Assembly (NCBI GenBank): GCA_036023115.1
Contig: JAYKKT010000080.1
Span: forward strand, 11,339,501 to 11,403,500
Reading direction: 5' to 3'
Origin: Brasenia schreberi
Lineage: Eukaryota > Streptophyta > Magnoliopsida > Nymphaeales > Cabombaceae
Length of the DNA stretch: 64,000 nt
Shown here piece after piece: positions 12,721 through 24,010 of this stretch (position 1 is the first letter of the stretch; every line of letters starts with the position of its first letter). The notes under the pieces were generated by a model that searched no databases, was not told the origin of the DNA, and saw only the letters and a list, made by a program, of their open reading frames with translations. The translations under genes were made by a program, and so were the position numbers.

Positions 12721-12888
12721 GCTGTGTAGTAGGCGAGAATTGGCACCCTTAGAACCACATAAATATTGCTTCTTGTGATATGCAAGTGATTGTTTTCTGC
12801 TTTTGATCTTCTATTTTGCCCTTATGTCCAACAGAGGCTTGGCCACAACTCATGACACGAAATTCCTAGACTAGGAAGGAACCATTCC

Positions 12889-12892
<4 letters not shown>

Positions 12893-12939
<47 letters not shown>
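12893..12939. repeat. (TA)n microsatellite
   Basis: An uninterrupted AT dinucleotide tract of about 47 bp. The remaining sequence up to the LINE array (12729-13143) shows no gene and ends in a (TACA)/(TA) tract at 13104-13142. Confidence 0.95.
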
Positions 12940-12943
<4 letters not shown>

Positions 12944-13143
12944 CAGCAAAACTCAGTCGCGCTGAAAGAGATAAGAGGCACTTTCTCCATGCATTAATTT
13001 CTTCAGTCAAATATGTGCTATTCTATCTTACATTCTTTTCAATCAAATTATTTCATACACTTCATCTGAATCTTAGAGCTTAAGGTCATTCAATAAACTA
13101 TCTCCAACTACATACATACATACATATATATATATATATACAT

Positions 13144-13308
13144 AACAACAACAACAACTAAGCCTTTTCCCATACTAGACGGGGTCGGCTACATGGATTC
13201 TTTGTTTCCACAGATCCCTATCGTGTGCCACGTTAGCAGTTAACTCCCAATAAACAAGATATATACATACATATATATACATATACATATATATATATAT
13301 ACATATAC

Positions 13309-13340
<32 letters not shown>

Positions 13341-13780
13341 ACATACATATACATACATACACATACATATATATACATATATATACATACATAACAACAA
13401 CAACAACTAAGCCTTTTCCCATACTAGATGGGGTCGGCTACATGGATTCTTTGTTTCCACAGATCCCTATCGTGTGCCATGTTAGCAGTTAACTCCCAAT
13501 AAGCTAGATCATTCTTTATTGTTTCTTTCCAACACTTTTGTGGTCATCCTCTATCTCTTTTAACAACAACAACTAAGCCTTTTCCCATACTAGATGGGGT
13601 CGGCTACATGGATTCTTTGTTTCCACAGATCCCTATCGTGTGCCATGTTAGCAGTTAACTCCCAATAAGCTAGATCATTCTTTATTGTTTCTTTCCAACA
13701 CTTTTGTGGTCATCCTCTACCTCTTTTAATACTTTCCAACGTGTGCCACGTTAGCAGTTAACTCCCAATAAGCAAGATAT

Positions 13781-13862
<82 letters not shown>

Positions 13863-14311
13863 ACATACATATACATACATACATATACATATATATACAT
13901 ACATAACAACAACAACAACTAAGCCTTTTCCCATACTAGATGGGGTCGGCTACATGGATTCTTTGTTTCCACAGATCCCTATCGTGTGCCATGTTAGCAG
14001 TTAACTCCCAATAAGCTAGATCATTCTTTATTGTTTCTTTCCAACACTTTTGTGGTCATCCTCTATCTCTTTTAACAACAACAACTAAGCCTTTTCCCAT
14101 ACTAGATGGGGTCGGCTACATGGATTCTTTGTTTCCACAGATCCCTATCGTGTGCCATGTTAGCAGTTAACTCCCAATAAGCTAGATCATTCTTTATTGT
14201 TTCTTTCCAACACTTTTGTGGTCATCCTCTACCTCTTTTAATACTTTCCAAATTTAGTTTTTCTAACCTTCTTGCAGGTTCTTCTTTTGATCCACAGATC
14301 CCTATCGTGTA
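13144..14311 (-). repeat. Array of five 5'-truncated LINE 3' ends set in AT microsatellites
   Basis: Five copies of the LINE 3' terminus start, as seen on the plus strand, with (AAC)n tails at 13144, 13393, 13562, 13905 and 14074. They run 115-220 bp before truncation. Two AT/TACA microsatellite blocks (about 13259-13392 and 13777-13904) separate them. Copies two/three and four/five are joined directly head to tail. The two pairs are identical by eye at a spacing of 512 bp, so the block was duplicated as a unit. Short stray pieces of the same LINE end lie at 13741-13776 and 14291-14310. All copies share an in-frame TGA also present in LINE copy 1. Confidence 0.85.
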
Positions 14312-14326
14312 CATATATATATATAT

Positions 14327-17300
14327 AACAACAACAACAACTAAGCCTTTTCCCATACTAGATGGGGCCGGCTACATGGATTCTTTGTTTCCACAGATCC
14401 CTATCGTGTGCCATGTTAGCAGTTAACTCCCAATAAGCTAGATCATTCTTTATTGTTTCTTTCCAACACTTTTGTGGTCATCCTCTACCTCTTTTAATAC
14501 TTTCTAAATTTAGTTTTTCTAACCTTCTTGCAGGTTCTTCTTTTGATCTTCTTTCTATATGTCCAAACCATCTTAAACGATATTCTCTCATTTTATTCTC
14601 TATTAGTGCCACTCCAAATTTGTTTCTAATAACCTTCATTTCTGTCACAGACATCTTTTGTACATGTTGATGATTAACTACACAACACTCATAACCATAA
14701 AACATGGCAGGACTATTTGCTGCTCTATAATATTTACCTTTTAATTTTAATGGTATCTTCTTATCACAAAGAATACTTGATGCTCTTCTCCATTTTACCC
14801 AACCAGCATTAATTCTATGTGTAACATCTCCATCAATTCTTCCATCGTTCTGAAAAATTGACCCTACCTTTTGGAGAATGCAATGTGTGCCAATTTTAAT
14901 TTCTATGTCCTCTTTAGTAACCAAATGATCAAACTTACATTCCATATATTTTGTCTTTGTTCTACTAAGTCAGAGGCCTTTGCTTTCTAATGTTTCTCTC
15001 CATAGTTCCAATTTTCTATTAACTTTTTCCTTAGACTCCTCCACTAATACAATGTCATCTGCAAATAACATACACCAAGGTACTTCATCTTGAATATGTT
15101 TTGTTAACTCATCCATCACCATTATAAATAAGTATGGACTTAAAGTTGATCCTTGATGTAACCCAATATTAACTTCAAAGAAGTCTGTCGTTCCTTCATG
15201 AGTCCTCACACATGTTTTTACACCATCATACATGTCTCTTATAAGGTTAATATATGTCAATGGGATACCTCTTTTTTCGAAAGTTCTCCAAAGAACCTCC
15301 CTCGGTACCCTATCATAAGCTTTTTCTAGATCAATAAATATCATGTGAAGGTCTTTCTTTTTTGCTCTAAAATGTTCCACAAGACGTCTCAAAAGGTGAA
15401 TTGCTTCAATAGTAGATCTGCCTGGCATGAATCCAAATTGGTTCTCTGTTGTACATGATACTTGTCTTAACCTACGTTCGATAATTCTTTCCCATAATTT
15501 CATAGTATGACTCATTAACTTGATACCTCGATAATTCACACAATTTTGAATGTCTCCCTTGTTCTTATATATGGGTATAAGTGTATTTGCTCTCCATTCC
15601 TCGGGCATCTTTTGGATTTTCCATATTTCATTAAATAGTCTTGTGAGCCAAGTGATTCCTATTTCTCCTAGTACTTTCCAAACTTCTATAGGAATATTAT
15701 CTGGTCCTACCGATTTACCACCCTTCATATGTTTAAGAGCCTCTTTGACTTCTTCATTCTTTTGAATACGTCGATAGAAATTGTGGTTTATATACTTTTC
15801 TGACTTAGCTAAATCTCCTAAACTAATACTAACATCTTTATTTTCATTAAAAAGATTATAAAAATAGTTTTTCCATCTATTTCTTATATCATCGTTTGCC
15901 ACTAAAAGTTTTTCATCCTCATCTTTTATGCATCTAACATAATTAAGATCTTTAGTTTTCTTATCTCTAGCCCTAGCTATCCTAAAAATATCTCTTTCAC
16001 CCTCTTTTGAGTTAAGTTTTTTATATAAGTCCTCCCAAATCTTAGCTTTTGCTTGACTAATGACCTTTTTCGCTTCTTTCTTTGCTTTCTTATAGGCTTC
16101 TAAAGTTTCACTAGTTTTCTTGGCATAATGTAATTTGTAACATGCCCTCTTTGCCTTGATTTTATTTTGCACTACTTCACTCCACCACCAAGCTTCTTTT
16201 TGTGTCGGTACACCTCCCTTAGATACCCCTAACACATCTTTCGCCATTTTCCTAATACGTATAGCCATATTGTTCCACATATCACAGGGTGTACCAACAT
16301 AATTCCAAACATCTCCTTGAAGGACTTTCTGTTTAAATATATCTTCTTTCTCGCTTTTGAGGTTCCACCATTTAGTCTGAATAGCTCAATGCACTCTTTT
16401 CTTCTTTGTCCATTTTTTTTATTTGTAAATCCATAACTAAAAGTCGATGTTGGGTGGTTAAGCTTTCTCCTGGAATTACCTTACAATCTTTACAACACGC
16501 TCAATCTTTTTTTCTACAAATAAAGTAATCAATTTGTGTTTGTGATAAGCCACTCTTATAAGTAATTAAATGTTCATCTCGGTTTTTGAAGATTGTATTG
16601 ACTATAAAGAGATCAAATGCCATAGCAAAATTTAAAATCTCCCCGCCTTCCTCGTTTATATCCCCAAAACCAAAGTTTCCATGAATCCCTTGATATCCTA
16701 ATGCCTCTTTACCGACATGTCCATTTAAATCTCCTTCTAAACAAATCATCTCCCTTTGTGGAATCTTTTGAAACACCTTATCTAACTCTTCCCAAAAAAC
16801 TATCTTTATACTATCTTCTAGTCCTACTTGGGGTGCGTAAGCACAAACTATATTCAAAACCTCTGCTCCTAACACTAATTTCAACGTCATGATTCGGTCA
16901 CCATATCGTTGTATGTCTACTACACTCTCCTTTAAATCTTTATTTATGATAATACCAACTCCGTTTCGAGCCTTTTCTTTACCTGAGTACCATAATTTAA
17001 AACCTGTATCCTCTATCTCCTTTGCTTTTTCTCCAACCCATTTTGTCTCTTGTAAATATAGAATATGAATATTTCTCCGAATCATAGTATCTATCACCTC
17101 CATTAGCTTACCCGATAATGTTCCGATATTCCAAGAACCAATACGAATCTTATTATCTAGGACTAGATTCATTACCCCCCGCATCCGTCCATAATCAAAA
17201 TGCGAAGACCCTCTCTAAAAATTTTTCACTACATTCAGGCGGCAATGTAGCGGGACTAACTTCTTTACCCACACCCGTCCACTATATGGAAACCCTCTCT

Positions 17301-17543
17301 GCAATTGATTCACTACATTCGGGCGAAAATGTAGTGGCCCTTGCTTACTTCTTACTGCATTCGGGCTCTGCAGCATGTCGCTAGGTGGGGACGCTCCAAA
17401 ATAATGCTCATAATTTTTGTAATCTATGTTATAAAAATCCAACGAAGTTTTACACTGGCTGTCGGAAGCCTAACACAACCCTCCTCCTTTATCTGGGCTT
17501 GGGACTGGCAATGCAAGGGTGATCCCTTACATTGGCGGAATTT
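14327..17543 (-). mobile_element. Full-length RTE-type LINE, copy 1
   Basis: The element reads on the minus strand from about 17543 to its (TTG)n tail at 14327. It has a single long coding region, an endonuclease followed by reverse transcriptase, and a 3' UTR of under 20 bp between the stop (14358-14360) and the tail. This architecture fits the RTE clade of non-LTR retrotransposons. The 5' boundary was set by comparison with copy 2, which has defined target-site duplications. No target-site duplication is evident here: the 3' side is an AT microsatellite and the 5' flank is unrelated. Confidence 0.9.
14358..17442 (-). pseudogene. LINE endonuclease / reverse transcriptase polyprotein, broken (copy 1)
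   Basis: An N-terminal extension (17215-17442) precedes an APE-type endonuclease (16501-17184) with IRIGSWNIGTL, LQETKW, GDLNGHVG and QIDYF motifs. A reverse transcriptase (14970-16280) follows with [40 protein letters not shown] and an intact [10 protein letters not shown] catalytic box (Asp codon 15057-15059). The C-terminal part (14478-14945) ends at an in-frame TGA. Compared with copy 2 it carries a TAG after the N-terminal extension (about 17215), TGA at about 16500, one extra base in an A-run near 16417, TGA near 16387 and TGA near 14969. In-frame deletions of about 18 and 42 bp lie in the C-terminal part. Two of the stops look like CGA-to-TGA changes. It cannot encode a full protein. 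Confidence 0.9.
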
Positions 17544-17819
17544 GGAATTGGTTACGGTAATAAATTTGTCCAAGGATAACCTAATAGAACGAACTGTAGA
17601 GTACACAAAATGGTGTCAGAAGATTACGTTCAGAACATATTTGATGCACGTTTATTATTTTACTCGATCAATGAAATATAAATATGTTTACTATGTATTG
17701 TGCATGAATAGACAGGTCATCAGTAGAGAAAACAGAACACTAAGCCATCTTTTTAAACAGATCCGGATCACAGATAACAACAAAGGTCTTTTGGCAATAA
17801 AAACTTATATAATTTGAGT
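17544..17819. other. Spacer between LINE copy 1 and the Lon-like fragment
   Basis: Nothing was recognised. An open frame crosses the LINE 5' end on the plus strand but is antisense to the LINE and shows no domain. Confidence 0.5.
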
Positions 17820-18035
17820 CTAACCCAACAAGACTTTGCTCACATCTAACTCTTCAAGCACTTGCTGGCATTGCAACTTGTTAGCTCCAGAAATAGCAGC
17901 TCCAAAATCTGCTAACCTTGGGTATTTAAATTCACCAATATTATGTTGAATGAAACTGTCCAAATTTGATTGTGAAACTTTGCGTAAAACATTCCTTCCA
18001 GTTTTACTGTATTTTATCCCTAGTGGCCCTTGCAT
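17820..18035 (-). pseudogene. Lon protease-like fragment
   Basis: A 71-codon open frame on the minus strand contains YPRLADFGAAISGANK followed by LQCQQVLEELDV. From memory this is a signature stretch of plant mitochondrial Lon, an ATP-dependent serine protease, in the region just before the AAA+ ATPase module. The preceding part (VLRKVSQSNLDSFIQHNIGEF) is also compatible with Lon. The frame ends just after ELDV, where a real Lon would continue, and no ATPase Walker motifs or proteolytic domain are present nearby. It is therefore a captured or decayed gene fragment, lying between LINE copy 1 and an old copia element. Identification rests on motif recall only. Confidence 0.6.
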
Positions 18036-18959
18036 AGCTGGCGCATAATTATGCTTCTACCACATTTCTATATACAAAACTACAAAATGTACAAAATACC
18101 CAGTTGTTGTCTTCGTCTTTTGGCCACGGTACTGCCTCTTTTCCTTTAACCGCATGGTGAATGTGATGAACCTCTCTGGTGTTGGTAAATATTGAGCAGC
18201 TGTTTTTGGCTAGCTTCCCTACATAAACGAGCTTTGTTTTCATGGTCTACCTGACGTGAGTTAGTGCTTTCAACTATAGGAGTTTAGCATAAATATTTCA
18301 TGTTAATTTATGCCCAGCTTGTATTATCCGAGATACATGCGTACATATGGTTCCAAAATCAAAACTGTAACCACTTCTGAAGAGGTTCAGTTACGGGTTC
18401 CAAATAACCTTAAACCGGACAAGTCTAGCTGCACCACAAACTTTCTAGTTAGAAATAAAATCTATTCAAAGATCTAAAGAGATAGACATATTGGGAGTGA
18501 ATCGAAAATATGCAACCATAATAAGACTACACATGGCATATGTTGTTGAAAATGTTTTTGTCAGCTCATGGTCATAAGACTCGTAACCATAACCACACGC
18601 AAGTCAAATAAGGAAAATAGCAAATGGGTACAAGGGACCACCAGATAGGGACTCAATAGTTCACAATCGGTTGTGACCTTGAATTTTAGCTTTGCATATA
18701 ATTGCATCATCTTAATATCCAATCATTTGATTCTTCCGCAAATCCTCATCCTCATTTTTGCATTCCTCCCATCACCTAGATATTATGCATCTTTCTCTTG
18801 TGTTAATATGATATCATCTTACGAGTAACTTACATGGGAACTCCACATTCTTAAGGAGTCCAATACAAATATGCACACATATGACATCATCCATCCCACT
18901 ATGCAAAGAGGATGCAATTTAGTTGTGGCAATTGCAACTTTGAGATCTTCATATTTCTA
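18036..18959. other. Spacer, nothing recognised
   Basis: A minus-strand open frame at 18049-18243 lies just upstream of the Lon-like fragment and could belong to the same captured segment, but I do not recognise it. The rest has no coding character. Confidence 0.45.
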
Positions 18960-20393
18960 AAGTACGGAAAATATTTCTCAAGACTTTTAATACTCTTCCT
19001 TCATCTATTTCGGTTAATTGCGATATATTTCAGAAGGCAAAACATAATCATGTTTCATTCTCTTTAAGTGAATTAAAAACTTCTATTCAATTTGAATAGG
19101 TTTACTATGAGGTATCATGCATATAACCAGTGTTTCATAAATTTATGGAGACCTAGTTCCATACAACTATCAAAAAGCTTTGTTTAGATAACGAAGAAGA
19201 ATACACTCCTCTCACATTAAATAGCTACCTTGAAGGTCATGAAATTATTCATCAAACCACCTGTTCACATAAACCATAACAGGATGGAGTTACTTAAAGA
19301 AAAAATAGAGACATCCTTGAGGTAGCTCGGGCATTACTCATTGGAGCTAATACCCCCAAATCATTTTGGAGGATAGTTGTTTCTACTTCTGTGTTCCTAA
19401 TAAATAGAATAGAATGTCTACCAAATTGTTGAATGAAAAGTCCCATATACAATTACTTCTGCCTGAAAAAAACTATTTCTTACACAACTTCGTGTATTTA
19501 GATGTATTGTATTTGTCCATATTTATAATCATCATAGAGACAAACTTGATCCCTGTGCAATTAAGTGCATCTTTATTGGTTACTCTCCAATGCAAAAGGG
19601 TTACAAATGTTATGACCCCAAGACCCGGAAGACCTATTTATCTCTAGATGTCTCGTTCTTTGAACTTCAATCCTATTATGAAAAAAAGAGGGAGTCAGAT
19701 CCAGAGCCTACTTTAACTCAGGAATATACAATATTACCTCTTGTTACAAATTATAATTGGGAAGACCAAGAGGACCGAGATAAAGAAACAAAAGCAGTAC
19801 AGAGAGTCTAGTCAGAAACAGAATCGAATGAAAAAAGGGAATAAAATGTATATCATCGAAGAACCATAAATATATTTTGTCCCCAAGAGCAAATAACCAT
19901 GTCTTAAGACTCCAATCCAACTTCAGATCCAACCATAAAGGAGTTAGAACCTCTCGTTGCTATCAGAAAAGAAAAAAGAATGTGTACTCGTCCCATTTCT
20001 CAATTTGTATCGTACAAAGGTATGTATGAAAACTATAAGAATTTTATCTTAAATACAAATGTGAATGCAAAAGAAGCAATGTGGAAGCTATGAACGAGAA
20101 ATTATCAACTCTAAAGGAATAATACATGAGAGTTGACAGATCTTCTATTAGACAAAAAATAAGTTGATTGTAAGTGAGTGTACATTATTAAGTACTGAGC
20201 AAATGGGAACGAAAGATATAAATCTAGAATGGTAACCAAAGGATATAACCAATCATATGGAATCGACTACAGTGAGACTTTTGCACCAATAGCAAAACTC
20301 ATCACTATTTGTATCATTATAAGCATAGCAACAAATAAAGATTGGGATAAATGACAACTAAATATAAAGAATGCATTTCTATATGTGTCACAT

Positions 20394-20995
20394 AATACAG
20401 ATTCGACCGTGAGCTATGATTATTGTCCAATTACTGTAATTTAGTCCGCTATGCTACGTAGATCCTCCATTGACGGCTAAGCAGAATTGTTTTAAGAAGC
20501 TTAGGCAGCTCTTGGAAAGGATGCATAAAATGATGACGCCACGAAAGCAAAAGCAAAAGGTTCTGAATACAGTTCAACTGTCGTCCTGTTCTTGTTTCTA
20601 ATGGCTCAAGAAGCTGCCTTTCTAGGGGTTAGAGGCATTGCACCAACACTAAAAGACTACTAGGACTGCATGTTTAAAGCTTTTAATCAAACAACCTCCT
20701 AAGGCCACTGATAGAAAAATGGCTATCGAGTACTTTTTGTTAAATACACATGCAATTGTATGAAGCTAATTATGGTTTATGATTGTTAAGCCCCATAGAA
20801 CCTGTCCACACAGACATATAATCTTATGAGTTGTTAACTAGTCGTGGTATGTATAACCCGACAAAATCATAAATCCAAACAATACATTTATTTATATATT
20901 CAAGTTCCGTTGTAGTAGTAGTGGCATCATGCTCATGTGTGAGAGTCCATCTACCTAAAACCTACTACCAAGAATAAACTATGGATAAGATCAAC
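20394..20995. other. Foreign ~600-bp segment inside the old copia reverse transcriptase
   Basis: The copia frame is lost after the '...KNAFLY' box near 20390 and resumes at 'KVCQLKKAIYG' near 20998. The segment between is not copia-like. It contains a short open stretch (PPLTAKQNCFKKLRQLLERM, near 20470) I do not recognise. It could be a small transposon or filler DNA captured during break repair. Confidence 0.45.
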
Positions 20996-21685
20996 ACAAA
21001 GTATGCCAATTGAAGAAGGCAATATATGGGGTAAAACAAACTCCACAAGCATGGTTTGAAAGATTTAGTGAAAAAGTGATAAAACTTAAGTATACCAGAA
21101 GTATGAGTGATCATACCCTATAAGACAAGGTAAAGAAATCTTTATTCTTATTGTTTATGTTGATGACATAATACTGAGATGATCACGAAGAGATAAGTCA
21201 ACCACATCATATGTTCGACTTGAAGGACCATAGAAAACTCCAATACATCTTGGGAATTGAGGTATTGTGACCCAAGACAAGTATATTTCTAACTCAAAAG
21301 AAGTATACCCTTTAAAAGATACTAATATGATTTATTATAAGCTCAGTGATATTCCAATAGAGGTGAATCATAAGTTGGATGCTACAGAAACTGAAGTGTT
21401 CAAGGATGTGAAAAGTTATCAACGACTAGTTGCAAAGCTCATTTATTTGACCATTACAAATCCTAACATATCATATGCAATTGACCCGGAGCCGGCCCTG
21501 CTCTATCAAGTTTTCAATTTTGTTTAAAAGGGAAAAGCATTTGTTCGTATCATGACCTTTGAGCCGATTATACTTGCATTATCTGTTAAAAAACCTCTCT
21601 TTTGGCGGGGTCTCCTCGGGAATTTCCGAGAGTATCACCAAACCTTGGGCGAGTAGGAGGTCTAAGACCTCTGAGACAGGTTGCC

Positions 21686-22135
21686 CTAGTGGGGTATACT
21701 CCCGTTTTTCAAAGCTTTTTTGAAATTTTTTATTTTTTGTTGTTCGAGCTTTTTTGAAGTGCCCGCCGGACTTGATTCCACTCGGACATTTGGAATCTTT
21801 TGGGGTTTTGCCCCTTTGTCCGTCATGAGTGGCCCGTAAGTTCCGGGTTTTTCAAATCTCGTTTTGGGAAGTATTTTTCCCTTCCACAAGTCGTCATAGA
21901 CTCCCTTTTTCAGATTGGTTTCAAACAAGGAAGCCTTCTTTCTTAACTTGTGAAAGGTAGAAATCTCGTGCAATGAAAGAAGAGTTTTGATCTCCGTTTT
22001 AAAATTTTCGAGGATGAGCATGACTGCGCATCCTTCGGAGATGGGCTCTTTTATTTGCCCAAGGAGAGACCTCCATCGAACGATGAATGCGTGTACATCC
22101 TCGTTCGAAGCTTGTTTCGTGTCCCTTATAAGCAT
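21686..22135 (-). pseudogene. Retrotransposon gag-like fragment (gypsy-type), inserted in the old copia
   Basis: A 149-codon open frame on the minus strand contains DTKQASNEDVHAFIVRWRSL, then an ENFKTEIKTLL stretch. This resembles the retrotransposon gag domain found in Ty3/gypsy-like plant elements, with RWR followed by a hydrophobic helix and a basic tail. It lies within a 1.4-kb stretch (about 21484-22912) that replaces the middle of the copia RNase H region, and it is in the opposite orientation. No pol sequence accompanies it. Confidence 0.5.
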
Positions 22136-22208
22136 ATTTATGTATCAACTATCGTGTTGGAGATAATGTTGTGTCATGGAAGAATAAGAAATAAAATGTG
22201 GTTGCCAG

Positions 22209-22900
22209 TTCCAATGCTATGTCACACGGGTGCGGGATACGGCAAATTTCAAAAATTTTGGGTGTGGCGACGCGGCTAGAATATATAATATTATATATTA
22301 TATATAATATTCAAGCTACATAAATCAATCATAATACAATATTTGCTAATTTTGGGTGCCCATAGGTATCAATTAGCATGTTCCCTCATAATGATCTGAA
22401 ACTTACAATGATTTTACGAGCTGCAAAATATCCAAGTTATGGATTCAAAGAGTTTCGAGATCTTTTGTAGGATATAACATATACTGCTAGGATCCACTAG
22501 TGATGTCATACTCTTCTGTTCTATTGATATGGCAATGTTCTTGGTCTTTAAATGTGTTTGGTGACAGAGATTATTCTATGCAAAGGCATATAGTATGGAG
22601 TCAAGAATCCAATCAGATTGAGTAATAAGAAACCAATTGTTCGCACCCAAATCATTCAAGCTAATATTATATCCACCTACAATAGCAAGTACACAACTTT
22701 ATATTAAAGCAAAACATATAAATGGTAAACAACTACTAATTTCATCATAATACACAAATCAATCTTCATTATCCAGACCCATTTATCCTTGAGTTACAAA
22801 AAAATTGCAAATAATTTTTTTTTGGCCATGCCGCACAGACACGGTGTCGATGTCGGTGTTGCACCAGTGTCGAGGTCGACAGTCCACCCCTTAGAAGTGT
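22209..22900. repeat. Candidate non-autonomous element with GC-rich inverted ends
   Basis: The left arm (CACACGGGTGCGGGATACGG, about 22213) and right arm (22826-22890, 'cgcacagacacggtgtcgatg ... gcaccagtgtcgaggtcgac') are GC-rich islands with partly complementary content. They flank about 600 bp of AT-rich DNA that starts with a (TATA) palindrome at 22281-22310. Exact ends and a target-site duplication could not be set. Confidence 0.3.
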
Positions 22901-23665
22901 ATGTGTGACTTAGGTCCAATGTTGAAGCTGAATATAGAGCAATGACACAAAGAATGTGTGAAGGTTTATGGCTAGAATCATTATTTCAGAATCAAGGTTT
23001 CATTGGACTATTTAGTCATAGTAAGGTAACTATTCAAATTGCTTCAAATACAATCCAGCATAAGAAAATAAAACACATAGAATTTGATTGTCACTTTATC
23101 ATGAAAAAGTTACTAGTGGAAAAGTTTAATTAACCTATGTGAAATCATGTGATCAAGTTGAGAATATACTGGATATACTTACCAAGACAGTACCAGAAAG
23201 AGTTCTATAACATATACTCAACAAGTTGAGAGTCCTCAATATTTTTCGCTAAACTTGAGGAGTGTTAGAAGGAAATGTGAAGAGTTTTTTGTACTAAGTT
23301 ATTATCTATGTTAGAATAATTTAGTTTGTTGTAATCGAATTTAAAAATAGCTTTATATTCAAGTCACTTATTAGGAGTAATTTGATCTTGTTGAGTCTTG
23401 TAAACTAATAAGACTTAAAACTTATGTGGAGAAATAAAAAACGATGAGAGAGAGTGCAGTTGCTGCAAGTGAACCGCACACCACCATCATTTTCCTCCAT
23501 CGCCGATTGTTGATTCCATTTTTCATGCACCGCATTTTTAATCAACAGATTATTCAGTTAGGCAGCTCATACAGATACTGTTCATTTCTACAAAAGTTAT
23601 CATTTGGAAAACCCTCTAATTTGCTTCCACCAATGATTATTCTTGATCATCCTTTTGATTGCTCT

Positions 23666-23991
23666 TGAAGACGTGTGCGTGATACATTAAACTCAAAGAG
23701 ACTCACACTAAACAAGATCTGAAGATACAAAATGTGAAGAAAAGTTCGGCGCCCTCATGGCTACCAACTTCAATCTCTTTCTTCAATTCAAAAAATTAGT
23801 TTAACCTAATTACATACTTAAGTCTTTATAGGTATTAATCTAATTTAAAAGACTTAATTACCCTTAACTAGTAACTAGCTTTACCCGATTCCCAATGGAC
23901 CAAAAACTGATCCATTGGGACCCAAACTACTAAGGAACATAAACACAAAATACATTACGAAACTGAAACACAAAAAACTTAATCTTCAACA
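23666..23991 (-). repeat. 3' LTR of the minus-strand copia
   Basis: Read on the minus strand it runs TGTTGAAGATTAAG... to ...CGTCTTCA, with short inverted TGAAGA/TCTTCA ends. It is about 19 bp longer than its partner at 32023-32329, mainly through one gap near 23833. Confidence 0.93.
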
Positions 23992-24005
23992 CGCCCCCTC
24001 AAGTT
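23992..24005 (-). promoter_or_regulatory. Polypurine tract of the minus-strand copia
   Basis: On the minus strand the sequence AACTTGAGGGGGCG directly precedes the 3' LTR, as required for plus-strand DNA priming in copia elements. Confidence 0.85.
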
Positions 24006-24010
24006 GGGTC

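Larger units (their letters stand above)
18960..23547 (+). mobile_element. Old Ty1/copia element, heavily decayed, 5' end missing
   Basis: Decayed frames on the plus strand follow copia order. The integrase core and C-terminus come first (about 18990-19810, with QKGYKCYDPKTRKTYLS at about 19590). Reverse transcriptase pieces follow ('YNQSYGIDY' near 20250; 'KKAIYGVKQTPQAWFERF' near 21012; a fragment to 21484), then the RNase H end (22913-23130, RSNVEAEYRAMTQ and HIEFDCHFI). A polypurine tract AACTTGAGGAG (23252-23262) abuts a presumed 3' LTR starting TGTTAGAAGG at 23263 and tentatively ending ATCAACA at 23547. No 5' LTR was found. Stops and frameshifts are frequent, and two foreign segments interrupt the reverse transcriptase and RNase H. 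Confidence 0.8.

Noticed and set aside
13175..13422. Minus-strand open frames rich in Tyr, Ile, Cys, Val and Met
   Set aside because: They are translations of the TATA/TACA microsatellite and the antisense LINE tail, not genes.
15550..15765. Plus-strand open frame inside LINE copy 1 (and its twin at 27310-27522)
   Set aside because: Shadow of the reverse transcriptase on the opposite strand; it recurs only because the LINE recurs.
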